NCBI RefSeq assembly: GCF_937884665.1
Contig: NZ_CAKZYF010000122.1
Location: 1 to 62,311, forward strand
Direction of reading: 5' to 3'
DNA length: 62,311 bases
From: an uncultured Allomuricauda sp.
Lineage (GTDB): Bacteria; Bacteroidota; Bacteroidia; Flavobacteriales; Flavobacteriaceae
The notes under the pieces were generated by a model. The model was not told where the DNA came from, made no database searches, and was given only the letters and a program-made list of their open reading frames with translations. Positions 17,056 through 26,572 of this stretch are shown here, piece by piece. Position numbers and translations under genes: made by a program. Each line of letters starts with the position of its first letter. Position 1 is the first letter of the stretch.

Positions 17056-17304
17056 AAAAACAGCTATTGCAGTATACCTCCTTGTTGCATTGAGCTATAG
17101 CTGTGGGGATAATTTAAGAACGCTAACAATTCGGGATACGAGGAAATGGATAAAAAAGTATCCCAATTGATTTCTGAAATGACCCAAGATGCGGCGACCA
17201 ATGAAAGATTGGACATCCCATTTATGAAGAAGTTTGGTGCGGGCCTTCATGGGCTTTGTTATGATCGAGTAACCGTCCATATACGAGGCTTAAGTTTAAA
17301 GTGA
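17052..17304 (+). pseudogene. Frameshifted, truncated GH3-like beta-glycosidase remnant
   Basis: The ATG overlaps the GH5 stop. In the start frame a stop comes after 13 codons (MKKQLLQYTSLLH). One extra A in the poly-A after ATG would give a good lipoprotein signal (KKTAIAVYLLVALSYSC). A further frame change yields YEEMDKKVSQLISEMT, the start of GH3 enzymes. A GLHGLCYDRVTV segment follows, resembling the GH3 EALHG...TVFPQ block, and is then cut off. The sequence between these blocks is much shorter than in intact GH3 proteins, and nothing of the catalytic domain follows. This is the decayed 5' end of a gene once translationally coupled to GH5. Confidence 0.65.
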
Positions 17305-17464
17305 CAAAGGAGAACCGTTCATACTTATTTTAAACTTTTAAACAACCCTCTTTAAAGTAGGTTGGGTCCAATCTCAAAAATAACCTTAGACTTGTTTGGG
17401 TTTGGGAAGAATCTTTTGCTAGAAAATCATAGGTTCAAATTGTATACACAATTATGTAAAAATT

Positions 17465-17504
17465 AACCCCCATTCAAAAATTGACAATCAATGGGGGTTT
17501 TTTT
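17465..17504 (+). terminator. Intrinsic terminator between convergent PUL A and PUL B
   Basis: The perfect stem AACCCCCATT (17465-17474) / AATGGGGGTT (17490-17499) has a T run to 17504. It ends the plus-strand PUL A unit. On the minus strand the hairpin is followed by TTAATTTTTAC, so it may also serve the convergent fasciclin-like gene. Confidence 0.85.
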
Positions 17505-17533
17505 AAACCAACTCAAATAAACTAAACTAATTA

Positions 17534-18250
17534 TCAATTGTCCGGGGCCGGATAAGGTTGGTTCCGGACAGGATCGTTTAAACTATGTCCAATACCGTTG
17601 TTGAAGACATAATTGTAGTTTCTTATTCGTTCATTGTTTCCACCGCCCGTTGCAGAAGAAGGCAATGGAGCAGGAGACCTGTTAATATCAACACGTAGTC
17701 TATCGTCTCGTCGAAAAACAATTCTTCCTGCCTCACCTGGAATGAGGGTTTGGAATTCATAATTAACATTGAACTCGACCAGGGGATCATTTTGGGTGAT
17801 ATAGGTAGTGATAATATGATATTGAAGGATAAGTCGAATTACGTCAACATCTGCGCGCGCAATTACCTGTTCGGGTGTTTCACCTTCTGCCACATCCGGA
17901 GATCCTGTTATCAATTCTATGACATCACCATCGCCGGTGAAGGCGTTATTGTTAAGCATTAAGAATGTTCTGCCGTCATTGGAAGAATTATATTCATCTA
18001 CAAATCCTGCAGCTTCGATCGCAGCAATAAAATAGTCAAAGTTATCACCGATTAAATCTCCATCCTCATCAAACTCACCAATAACAATATCGGAGGTCAG
18101 AAACTCCCATGCAGTTTGGTTTGAAAATGGATCTTCAAAGGAGACATCAGGGTTAAAAACAAATCCTTCCTGTAAGTCCAGGTCACAGCCAAACAACAGG
18201 GTCATTGTGAAGGACGCAAATACTAGTTTTAATTTTCTATATTTTTTCAT
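17534..18250 (-). CDS. Fasciclin-like lipoprotein (PUL B)
   Basis: A 238-residue protein with a lipoprotein signal (FTMTLLFGC, Cys about 22). Residues about 70-200 resemble a FAS1 domain: FDYFIAAIEAAGFVDEY, then RTFLMLNNNAF in the place of the FAS1 'tvfaPtn.AF' block, then VIRLILQYHIITTYIT in the place of 'l..yHv..g'. FAS1 domains mediate adhesion or ligand binding. It lies 14 nt after the broken susD in the same operon, so it is probably a surface lipoprotein working with this SusC/D pair. Domain assignment is by pattern only. Confidence 0.68.
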   Translation of the reverse strand: MKKYRKLKLVFASFTMTLLFGCDLDLQEGFVFNPDVSFEDPFSNQTAWEFLTSDIVIGEFDEDGDLIGDNFDYFIAAIEAAGFVDEYNSSNDGRTFLMLNNNAFTGDGDVIELITGSPDVAEGETPEQVIARADVDVIRLILQYHIITTYITQNDPLVEFNVNYEFQTLIPGEAGRIVFRRDDRLRVDINRSPAPLPSSATGGGNNERIRNYNYVFNNGIGHSLNDPVRNQPYPAPDN

Positions 18251-18264
18251 CGTATTTTTTGTTT

Positions 18265-19845
18265 TTAATATCCGGGTGTTTGATCCAACATAGGGTTTTC
18301 CAGAAGATGTTCATCGAATATTGGGAACAAAAGACGTTCTTGGGTAAGCGGAACACCCGTACTCAAAGTATCCAATATTGGATTTAACAGTTCAAGTGCC
18401 CGGTTGGTCCTTCTAAGGTCCCACCATCGCTGTCCATCTCCTTCCAATTCCTAGTGACGTTCTTCTAAATTGAACAGTTCTCTGTCTTCTTCACTTGGAC
18501 CAAATTCCACCGTATCCACCAAGGGCAGTTGTCTTGCGGTCCTGAACTCGTTGACAATTTCCAAAGCTCTGGTCGGGTTGCCCAGGCGATTCTCTATTTC
18601 GGCCAGATACAGTATAATGTGTGCATAACGATATAAAACGATATCGGAATCATCCAATCCTGCATTATAGTTTGCCTTATTGTACTTAGCTAATCTGGCA
18701 GCTCCTACACCATTGGCTTCTAGGTTAACAAACCCTTCTCTACAGAGATAATATCTAAAATCACCGTAGAAGGTTGTTGTGTTGGCCGGATTTTCATCCG
18801 TTGGATCAGGTAAAATCAATACGGGATCTGTATCAGGATACCTTGTGACCCAACCTAAGGAATCAATGGGAAATTTCTCAATCCACTTGTTTTCCAAAGC
18901 AGGCGATAGCGTGTATGAAGGGATACCTGCAAAAAACAGCGTAAAAATACCCGACCTGTTAGCAGTTCCCGATTCATCGAGACTAAAGCGAAGGGACATT
19001 ATCAATTCAGGGCCTGTTTGTATTTTAAGGGGTCCGTCGCTTTCCACCACAAGTGAAAAGGGATCTCCATCGTCATTTAGAAACATATTTTGCCACTCCT
19101 CTGCCGATTCCGTAAGTCGGAATCTGCCACTATCCACAATCTTCATGAGTGCTGTTCTAGCACTTTCATCGTCCCCAATGAAACCATATACATCGGCTTG
19201 CAAGGCCCAAATACTGGTTAAGGAAAAACGGAATTCATCTGCCAATCGCCCCTCGTCAAAGTTAGCTTCCGCGGCTAACATGTCAGGAATGATCACTTCG
19301 TTCAATATGGTTTGAGCATCAGTCCTTGGTCTTTGAAGTCCGTCTGGTGCCCGTGTAGGTTCGGTGAACAGTGGAACACCGCCCCAAACCCTTACTGCTT
19401 GAAAATAGGCATATGCTCTAATTGCCAGGGCTTCTGCCAAAAGGTTGCTGTCAAAGCCTTCAATTTGAGGGATGTTCACGATAGCCTCATTGGCCCTATT
19501 TATCATATTGTAAAAATCGTTCCAACGTACCGCATTACCGTTACCGGAAGTCACATCGTTTGATGTAAGTTCAATATTGTTGGAAGTCGCTCCATCGTTA
19601 CCGTTGATATAACTATCCCCTCGAAACTCACCCCATAGATAGTGTTTTAGCCGAAACGTAGGTTGCATACCATCATAAATTCCGATGACCGCTGCTAAAG
19701 CATCATTATTATTGGTAAAGAAATTTTCGGGATCAATCTCGCTAACAGGAGATTCGTCAACCAAATCATCGCATGCTGAGGTAAATAGGAACAACAACAC
19801 AGAAAAACTGAAAATCAAATAGCTTTTTATTTTTTTAGATATCAT
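18265..19845 (-). pseudogene. SusD-like lipoprotein gene with in-frame amber codon (PUL B)
   Basis: It has a lipoprotein signal (SVLLFLFTSAC) and mature start DDLVDESPVSEIDPENFFTNNNDALAAV, then the SusD block AIRAYAYFQAVRVWGGVPLFTEPT. Reading stops at TAG (18451-18453, codon 465) right after NLEERH. Without any frame change the sequence continues as ELEGDGQRWWDLRRTNRA and ends LLENPMLDQTPGY, the standard SusD C-terminus. One base substitution therefore separates an intact 526-residue SusD from a 464-residue product lacking the last ~60 residues. Partner of the SusC gene that ends 11 nt upstream. It may be a real nonsense mutation or a sequencing error. Confidence 0.88.
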
Positions 19846-19856
19846 TTCTAGTTGGT

Positions 19857-22800
19857 TTAAAATTTAAGATTAATTCCAAAGATCACTTCTCTGTCGTTGG
19901 GGAACCTTAAGTTGTCCAATCCAGGTTGCAAAGGATTGCCCCTGGTTCCCAATTCAGGATTATATCCTGGGTAATTGGTCCAGGTGAGTAGATTGTTCCC
20001 AGAAACGAAAAACGAACATTGTTTAAGAAATCCCAACTGTTCTAGAGCAGACTTTGGCACATCATATCCTAACCGAACAAAACGCAGTCGGATAAAGCCC
20101 CCATCTGTGACAAAGAAGCTGTTAGGTCTGTCTCGATTCTGCGGCACTCGATTTAATCTTGGATATACGGTAATATCACCAGGGTTCAACCAAGCGCCTT
20201 CAATTCTATCCGGTCCAGGCGTTTCGTTGGCGGAGTTTAAATCGTTTCTCAGTTCGTCCCAACGTCTCCAAATATCATTTCCCAGTGTATAGTCCAAAAG
20301 GAAACTGAGACTGATGGTTTTATACGTGAAATCATTGAAGAAACCTCCAAAAGCCAGAGGTAGTCCATTGCCTATCACCTGTCTGTCATCGTTGGTAATT
20401 ACAAAATCTCCATCAATATCATCCCAAAAAATATCTCCACCTTCCAGAACACGTCCATCATTGCGCAGTTGGTTAACATTACCTGTGAATTCCTGGCCGT
20501 TCAAGGTATAGTTTACAAATTCTCCACCAGCGTCAAAATTAGGTGTCAGTTGAACACCATCGTCGGTAAATGCATTGGATTCGCTGAACGGGAACACACC
20601 GAGGTTCTTAAAGCCAAAAATGTTTCCTATGGGCTCCCCTTCCTCAATAATATAGTCCCCTGATTGGAAAGCAGTCCCTCCTGCCAGTCTGGTCACTTCA
20701 TTTTCTTGGAAGGTGATATTGAAATTACTGTTCCAGCTAAAGTTTTTAGTCGTTAAAATCGTACCTCCAAGGGCTATTTCAATACCCTGGTTCCTGACAG
20801 CGCCTACGTTTTGTCGTATTGAACCGAAACCGGATTCTTCAGGTAAGGGAACATTGGCCAAAAGGTCTTCGGTGTCTTTACGGTACAAATCAACAGCTAA
20901 AGTCAGTCGATTTCTGAACATGCCCAAGTCTAGGCCAATGTTAGTCTGATTGGTACTTTCCCAACTTAAGTCGGGATTCCCCAATCTAGTGGGCAGAACT
21001 CCACTAATACCATTGTAAATAGCTCCTGGCTCAAAGGCAGAAGTAAATTCAAAATCTCCAATACGGTCGTTACCGGTCTCTCCATAACCAAAGCGAATTA
21101 GCAGATTATTCACAATTGCGCTCCCTTTCAGGAACTCCTCATTACTTACCCTCCATCCAATAGATCCGGAGGGGAAATAGCCAAATTCTTGGTTATCACC
21201 AAAACGAGAAGATCCATCACGCCGTATCGTTGCCCCAATCAGATATTTGTTGTCAAAATCATAATTGAATCCGGCAAAAAGCGAAAAAAGGTTACTGCGT
21301 GTATTGAAGGTTTGGTCTGAATTAATTGCCAAACCATTTGGGTCTACGTTGTTAAAGGTTTGAATATCCTCCGACACAAACAGTGCGTTTGAAATACCAA
21401 ACTCTTCTCTAAACCTTCTTAAAATTTGCATCCCCGCAAATCCTGCAACACTGTGTTTCCCAAACTCTTCATAGTAATTCACAAAATTTTCTTGCTGGAT
21501 GTCATAGTCGATACGGTCCCTGATACTTCCCAATGGATTGGTATTTCTTGGGTTCAAGACCAATAAAGGTTGGAAATCATTGTTTCTTCGCAGCCTGAAA
21601 TTAATTCCTAGGGTAGACTTAATTGAAAGCGTCGGTGTTATGTTATACTGGAGGTCGTTGAAACTTTGACCCCTCCATGTTCTTAATCGCAGTTGTCGCA
21701 GATTTGCTTCGGCAAGTGGATTTTGGCGTCCGGCGATTTCAGGCGTGAAGTCCCCGTTGGGCTCAAGCACAGGAAAATATGCGATTCGCTCTACCAATTG
21801 TTGAAAAACTTGACTTTCATTAAGCCCGCTGAACTCTTCGAAAGACGCGTTAAAGTTGGTACTGGCCGCAAACTTTTTATTTGGTGTAAAATCCAACTTT
21901 AATCGGGTATTGATTCTTCTAAAACTACTGTTTACAACCACTCCGTCCTCATTAAGGAAACCTACGTTCCAATATCCTTTGAGCTTTTCACTTCCAGCAC
22001 TTAATGAAACATTTACTTGATTTCTAAAGCCGGCCCTAGTTATCAATTCCTGTAAATCAAAGGAATTTCGAAGCAAAAGATTTAGGGAATCTCGTTGATT
22101 TCCGGTAGGGTTTTCTCTTTGAGAATCAGTTCGTCGCACATCTTCATAAAAAAGGCGTTGTGCCGTATTTGCAACGGGAATGGCGCCATTCAAAGAATTA
22201 ATTCCGGTCACAATATTCACGTCCACGTTCAATTCTCCAGATTTTCCTGATTTGGTAGTGATGAGTACAACCCCATTGGCACCACGTGTTCCATAAATAG
22301 CAGTGGTAGCACCGTCTTTTAAAACTTCCAATGACGCAATATCGTTGGGGTCGATGTTATCTATATTGTCCAATTGCTGTCCATCTACTACATAGAGTGG
22401 ACCCGTACCCCCTGCACTAAAAGTGGAAGTTCCCCTTACCCTAATATCAAAACCAGCACCGGGGCCTCCATTGGTGGCGATTTGCACCCCGGCCAATCTT
22501 CCTTGTGCTCCTTCAAAAGCATTGGTAGGTGTTACTTGGACTATCTCTTCGGATTTCACTGAGGATAGCGCCCCTAAGACCTTTTCCCTGGGTATTTGGG
22601 AATAGCCAATAACCACAACTTCATCTAAATTCTGGGTGTCTTCTTCAAGTATAACATCTACCGTTGTACCGTTTACTGTAATTTCTTTGGAAATAAAGCC
22701 CACGGAAGAAAATACCAGAATCTGGGAACCGGGAACTAGGATGATCGAGTAATTTCCGTCAAAGTCAGCTGAGACTCCATTTGTAGTTTCTTTTTGAACA

Positions 22801-22961
22801 ACATTGACTCCCGGAATTGGTTCTCCGTTAATATCGGTTATGGTTCCTGATACTTCTTGGGCTCTTACAAATGAAGACATGGCAACAAAGAAGAGAACCA
22901 TTGCTGACACATTACATTTCAGCCTTCCAACAAAAGGTCTTTGTCTACATTTTTTTTTCAT
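19857..22961 (-). CDS. SusC-like TonB-dependent outer-membrane receptor (PUL B)
   Basis: A 1034-residue protein. It has a signal peptide (about 1-35, ending VRAQ), a carboxypeptidase-like domain (VSGTITDINGEPIPGVNVVQKE), a LDEVVVIGYSQIPREKVLGALSSV box, a plug with LYVVDGQQLDNIDNIDPNDIASLEVLKDGATTAIYGTRGANGVVLITTKSG, and a barrel ending INLKF. The reading frame is complete. It should work with the SusD gene downstream, which is interrupted in this sequence. A GTACAG-repeat site lies 137 nt upstream of the start codon, between this gene and the GntR regulator. Confidence 0.93.
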   Translation of the reverse strand: MKKKCRQRPFVGRLKCNVSAMVLFFVAMSSFVRAQEVSGTITDINGEPIPGVNVVQKETTNGVSADFDGNYSIILVPGSQILVFSSVGFISKEITVNGTTVDVILEEDTQNLDEVVVIGYSQIPREKVLGALSSVKSEEIVQVTPTNAFEGAQGRLAGVQIATNGGPGAGFDIRVRGTSTFSAGGTGPLYVVDGQQLDNIDNIDPNDIASLEVLKDGATTAIYGTRGANGVVLITTKSGKSGELNVDVNIVTGINSLNGAIPVANTAQRLFYEDVRRTDSQRENPTGNQRDSLNLLLRNSFDLQELITRAGFRNQVNVSLSAGSEKLKGYWNVGFLNEDGVVVNSSFRRINTRLKLDFTPNKKFAASTNFNASFEEFSGLNESQVFQQLVERIAYFPVLEPNGDFTPEIAGRQNPLAEANLRQLRLRTWRGQSFNDLQYNITPTLSIKSTLGINFRLRRNNDFQPLLVLNPRNTNPLGSIRDRIDYDIQQENFVNYYEEFGKHSVAGFAGMQILRRFREEFGISNALFVSEDIQTFNNVDPNGLAINSDQTFNTRSNLFSLFAGFNYDFDNKYLIGATIRRDGSSRFGDNQEFGYFPSGSIGWRVSNEEFLKGSAIVNNLLIRFGYGETGNDRIGDFEFTSAFEPGAIYNGISGVLPTRLGNPDLSWESTNQTNIGLDLGMFRNRLTLAVDLYRKDTEDLLANVPLPEESGFGSIRQNVGAVRNQGIEIALGGTILTTKNFSWNSNFNITFQENEVTRLAGGTAFQSGDYIIEEGEPIGNIFGFKNLGVFPFSESNAFTDDGVQLTPNFDAGGEFVNYTLNGQEFTGNVNQLRNDGRVLEGGDIFWDDIDGDFVITNDDRQVIGNGLPLAFGGFFNDFTYKTISLSFLLDYTLGNDIWRRWDELRNDLNSANETPGPDRIEGAWLNPGDITVYPRLNRVPQNRDRPNSFFVTDGGFIRLRFVRLGYDVPKSALEQLGFLKQCSFFVSGNNLLTWTNYPGYNPELGTRGNPLQPGLDNLRFPNDREVIFGINLKF

Positions 22962-23098
22962 TTTTCAAGTTTACTTTATAATAGTTTGATTTGTTATGAG
23001 GTTGTTATTTTAACACTATCAAATTTTAAAAACTGACAAAAATTTGCGCAAAAAAATATGGAAACCTCAACAATGATAGAAACTTGAGAAAAAGGAGC

Positions 23099-23121
23099 CA
23101 TCCTGTACTGTACTGTACTGT
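23099..23121 (-). promoter_or_regulatory. Candidate GntR operator upstream of PUL B susC
   Basis: Read on the minus strand this is three GTACA units running into GTACAGGATG. It is the longest copy of the motif seen at 10752, 24386 and 55146, and is followed, like the PUL A copy, by a CTCC sequence within two bases. It lies 137 nt before the susC start and in the same orientation to the gene as the other copies. Confidence 0.65.
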
Positions 23122-23255
23122 TTCGGATGGACGTATGGGCCTAAATAGGGGAAACTGTTAAAAAAAATGTTGATTTGACTTCACTGCACCAAAAAGTTTT
23201 CTCTTCAAACCATTTGTTGTGAAACCTATCCAAACGCTAGCCATTTCTGACTGTT

Positions 23256-24302
23256 CTAGGTAGAAAATCGCTGGATAAAGTTGAATTCATTTTTTATTTC
23301 ATGAGAGGAATTGTTAAGAATCATATCTGCGGCTTGTTCTCCCATTTTGATAAAATTGGTGCTTACCACAGATATACCCAACAATTCTTTAAGAGGTGTG
23401 TCATTGTAGGATATTATACCGATATCCTTACCAAGTTTTAGATTTTTGTCCCGGGCTTGTTTCACCAAATTGACCAAGTCGTTTTCTTCAATTATAATGT
23501 AGATGTCTTTGGGACGCAGTTCCATACTGTCATAGATTTCATTGAGAATTTCAAAATCCAGATCATTTTGGATACAAAACCTTTTGAATCCCGTGACAAT
23601 GCCAGTAGGGTAGGGGTATATCGATTTGTTCGGATAGACCAAGATAAATTTTTCAAATTTTTTCAATCTATCAATACCTTTGGATAGGGCTCCATGGATA
23701 TCCTCGGTAAAATCCTGGTAGACACGCCCTGATTCAACAGAGGGACTCTTCAAATTTCGGTCCAGAATAATGAGTTTATCACCAGGGATGGATAAAATGG
23801 ACTTAAGTATATCATCGGTACAGCCCATATGTTGCATGTTTTCATCTTTAAAGTGAGGCATAATTACGTAATGGTCGTACAAATGTTTTTTCTTTTCCAG
23901 AATGTTACTGAAAAGAAGGGGTTCACAATGATAGATATCGAGATCGACCCTCGCATTGGCTCCCATCCGACTCACAAAAGAATTATAAATCCTTAACTTG
24001 TAGGTGCTCAACTTGTTTACCAAAAAGAGAACGTTCAATTTTATGGTTAGGTCAATTTTGGCGATGTAATACCCCTTACCTTTTACGGATTCTATAATTT
24101 TTTGTTTTTTTAGAATGGTGTAGGCTTTTTCTACGGTATCCCTGGATAAAAGGTACTCTTCGCTGAGTTGGTTGATGGAAGGAATTTTTTCACCCAACGT
24201 CAGATTGCCGTTGTTTATGTTTCTTAATATAGAATCAATTACTTGCTTGTATTTTGGAATTCTTGAATTGGTATCTATATTAATTTGCGCTGTCGTGTTC
24301 AA
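23256..24302 (-). CDS. GntR-family regulator with LacI-type sugar-binding domain
   Basis: A 348-residue protein. The N-terminal winged helix (about 10-75) has the GntR pattern: IPKYKQVIDSILRNI, then LGEKIPSINQLSEEYLLSRDTVEKAYTILKKQKII. Residues about 78-348 read as a periplasmic-binding-protein/LacI-type effector domain (FVLVYPNKS, IGIISYNDTPLKELLGISVVSTN, MGEQAADMIL). This is the architecture of B. subtilis AraR, whose operators also contain GTAC half-sites. It is divergent from the rhamnose operon (149 nt) and sits behind PUL B susC. A sugar such as L-rhamnose or a derivative is the likely effector. It is the best candidate to bind the four GTACAGGATG sites. Confidence 0.85.
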   Translation of the reverse strand: MNTTAQINIDTNSRIPKYKQVIDSILRNINNGNLTLGEKIPSINQLSEEYLLSRDTVEKAYTILKKQKIIESVKGKGYYIAKIDLTIKLNVLFLVNKLSTYKLRIYNSFVSRMGANARVDLDIYHCEPLLFSNILEKKKHLYDHYVIMPHFKDENMQHMGCTDDILKSILSIPGDKLIILDRNLKSPSVESGRVYQDFTEDIHGALSKGIDRLKKFEKFILVYPNKSIYPYPTGIVTGFKRFCIQNDLDFEILNEIYDSMELRPKDIYIIIEENDLVNLVKQARDKNLKLGKDIGIISYNDTPLKELLGISVVSTNFIKMGEQAADMILNNSSHEIKNEFNFIQRFST

Positions 24303-24385
24303 GTCGAATTAGAATTTTAATGGTATTTTTCCTTTTGATGCAAGATATTTTAAAATAATGATTCTTTTTGTTTTTTAACCTTTTC

Positions 24386-24401
24386 AGTATAGTACAGGAT
24401 G
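24386..24401 (+). promoter_or_regulatory. Candidate GntR operator upstream of the rhamnose operon
   Basis: AGTATAGTACAGGATG, with 50 nt between it and the first ATG of the operon at 24452. It lies in the divergent promoter region shared with the GntR gene (start 24302), so autoregulation is possible. The core is identical to the sites at 10752, 23099 and 55146. Confidence 0.65.
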
Positions 24402-24451
24402 CGTTGTCATTTCCCAACGTCTACTTTCGTCTGTGAGAAAAATATAAATCC

Positions 24452-26551
24452 ATGCAGGTGAAAACATACAGCCATGTCAATTACCTTTGGGATAATGCCC
24501 ATGCTGCTACCTTAGGGGACAATCAAGTAGACCTGTTTCTCTACCGATCTAACATATTAGGGTCTGATCTCAGAATCACCAATTATGGAGGAGGGAATAC
24601 AAGTTGCAAGACCTTGGAAAAGGATCCTTTGAGCGATGAAGAAGTTGAGGTGATGTGGATAAAGGGGTCAGGAGGTGATATCGGCACTCTGAACAGGAAA
24701 GGCATTGCCGGCTTGTATACCAAACGTCTTAGAGATTTGAAAAATGTTTATAAAGGCTTACCCGATGAGGACCGAATGGTTGGTCTTTTTAACCACTGTA
24801 TCTATGACCTTGATAGTAAGGCGCCTTCCATAGATACCCCTCTACATGGCCTTCTCCCTTTTTCCCATATCGACCACCTTCATCCAGATGCACTTATTGC
24901 TATAGCAGCAGCTAAGGATGGTGAAAAAATAACCCGTGAAATATGGGGTGATACTATGGGCTGGGTACCATGGCAAAGACCCGGTTTTGACCTGGGCCTT
25001 CAATTGGAGAAGTGTTTAAATGATAATCCCGGTATTCGAGGTATAGTTTTAGGTAACCACGGACTTTTTACCTGGGGCGATACGTCGTACGAGTGTTACG
25101 TGAACAGTCTTGAGGTGATTGAGATGGCGTCCGAATACATTGACAAAAAAATCGAGCAAAAAGGCAATGTTTTTGGAGGACCAAAAGTTAAAAGCCTACC
25201 GAAAGACCAGCGTTCAAAAAAAGCAGCAGCGCTAATGCCATTGTTGCGAGGTCTATGTTCCTCAGAAAAGAGAATGATAGGCCACTTTACGGACGACGAA
25301 GTGGTGATGCAATTCATCAATAGTCATGATATGCAACGTCTTGCGCCTATGGGAACGTCTTGCCCCGACCATTTTTTACGGACAAAAATCCAGCCGTTGG
25401 TACTTAATCTGAACGCCGATGAAGATTTTTCGGATTCAAACAAAGTTTTGGAAAAATTAAGACCAGCCTTTGAGCAGTATCGGAAGGAATACACGGAATA
25501 CTATGAGACTTGCAAGCATGACGACAGTCCGGCGATTCGGGATGCGAATCCGGTCATTATTATTTTTCCAACAATTGGTATGTTCAGTTTTGCTAAAAAC
25601 AAGCAAACCGCACGGGTAGCAAGCGAATTCTATATCAACGCCATTAATGTAATGCGCGGTGCCGAAACAATTACCGAATATACCTCTTTGCCTCGCCAAG
25701 AAGCGTTCAATATTGAATATTGGCAATTGGAAGAAGCGAAATTGCAGCGGATGCCCAAAGAGAAAACACTTTCTCGTAAAGTAGCCTTGGTCACAGGAGC
25801 GGGTGGGGGAATTGGCAAGGCTATTGCCGATAAACTTGCCGAACAAGGTGCCAATGTATTTTTGACGGATATTGTAGAAGATCGTTTAAAAGAAGCCAAT
25901 GAAACCTATCCGAGAGATGTCTCATCCTATTCCTTTTGTGATGTAACCGACAGTTCATCAATTTCAGAAGCCTTTGAAAAGGCCTGTTTAGAATTTGGTG
26001 GAGTTGATATCGTGGTTCACAGTGCTGGCTTGGCTATTTCAAAACCTCTTGAGAAAACTACAGAGAAAGATTGGGATTTACTTCAAAACGTCCTGGTTAA
26101 AGGACAGTTTGAACTGGCCAAACAAGCTGTAGCGATAATGCGAAACCAGGGGCTGGGTGGAGATTTTATCTGTATTGCTAGCAAAAACGGCTTGGTGTCG
26201 GGGCCTAACAATATAGGGTATGGCACCTCAAAAGCAGCACAGCAGCATATGTCAAGATTACTTGCAGCTGAGCTAGGTAAGGACAAAATAAAAGTCAATG
26301 TTATAAATCCTGATGGTGTAATCGTTGGCAGTAAAATCTGGGAAGGTGACTGGGCGGAAGGTCGCGCCAAAGCTTATGGGATTTCCATTGAAGAATTACC
26401 CGAACACTACGCCAAGAGAAATCTTCTGAACGAAATTATTTATCCGGAAGATATTGCCAATGGCGTTTTTGCTTGTGTCGGGATTCTGGATAAGACCACG
26501 GGAAATATAATCAATGTAGACGGCGGTATGCCCAATGCATTTGTACGATAG
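24452..26551 (+). CDS. rhaD: Bifunctional rhamnulose-1-phosphate aldolase / L-lactaldehyde dehydrogenase
   Basis: A 699-residue fusion. The N-terminal class II aldolase (about 20-420) shows NYGGGNTSCK and the metal-binding HGLLPFSHIDHLHPDAL (from about residue 132) with VLGNHGLFTWG. The C-terminal short-chain dehydrogenase (about 440-699) has ALVTGAGGGIGKAIA and the catalytic YGTSK (Tyr590, Lys594), and ends VDGGMPNAF. It would split L-rhamnulose 1-phosphate into DHAP and L-lactaldehyde and oxidise the aldehyde to L-lactate with NAD, as in the RhaEW/YuxG type. First gene of the rhamnose operon, 50 nt after a GTACAGGATG site. Confidence 0.9.
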   Translation: MQVKTYSHVNYLWDNAHAATLGDNQVDLFLYRSNILGSDLRITNYGGGNTSCKTLEKDPLSDEEVEVMWIKGSGGDIGTLNRKGIAGLYTKRLRDLKNVYKGLPDEDRMVGLFNHCIYDLDSKAPSIDTPLHGLLPFSHIDHLHPDALIAIAAAKDGEKITREIWGDTMGWVPWQRPGFDLGLQLEKCLNDNPGIRGIVLGNHGLFTWGDTSYECYVNSLEVIEMASEYIDKKIEQKGNVFGGPKVKSLPKDQRSKKAAALMPLLRGLCSSEKRMIGHFTDDEVVMQFINSHDMQRLAPMGTSCPDHFLRTKIQPLVLNLNADEDFSDSNKVLEKLRPAFEQYRKEYTEYYETCKHDDSPAIRDANPVIIIFPTIGMFSFAKNKQTARVASEFYINAINVMRGAETITEYTSLPRQEAFNIEYWQLEEAKLQRMPKEKTLSRKVALVTGAGGGIGKAIADKLAEQGANVFLTDIVEDRLKEANETYPRDVSSYSFCDVTDSSSISEAFEKACLEFGGVDIVVHSAGLAISKPLEKTTEKDWDLLQNVLVKGQFELAKQAVAIMRNQGLGGDFICIASKNGLVSGPNNIGYGTSKAAQQHMSRLLAAELGKDKIKVNVINPDGVIVGSKIWEGDWAEGRAKAYGISIEELPEHYAKRNLLNEIIYPEDIANGVFACVGILDKTTGNIINVDGGMPNAFVR

Positions 26552-26572
26552 TTGTTTAGTTGATTTAAGTTC

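Noticed and set aside
18265..18447. Separate 60-residue protein next to susD
   Set aside because: It is the C-terminus of the same SusD in the same frame after the TAG codon.
23099..23121. Short tandem repeat as simple microsatellite
   Set aside because: The GTACA repeats end in the same GGATG tail and orientation as three other promoter sites, so a regulatory site explains them better.
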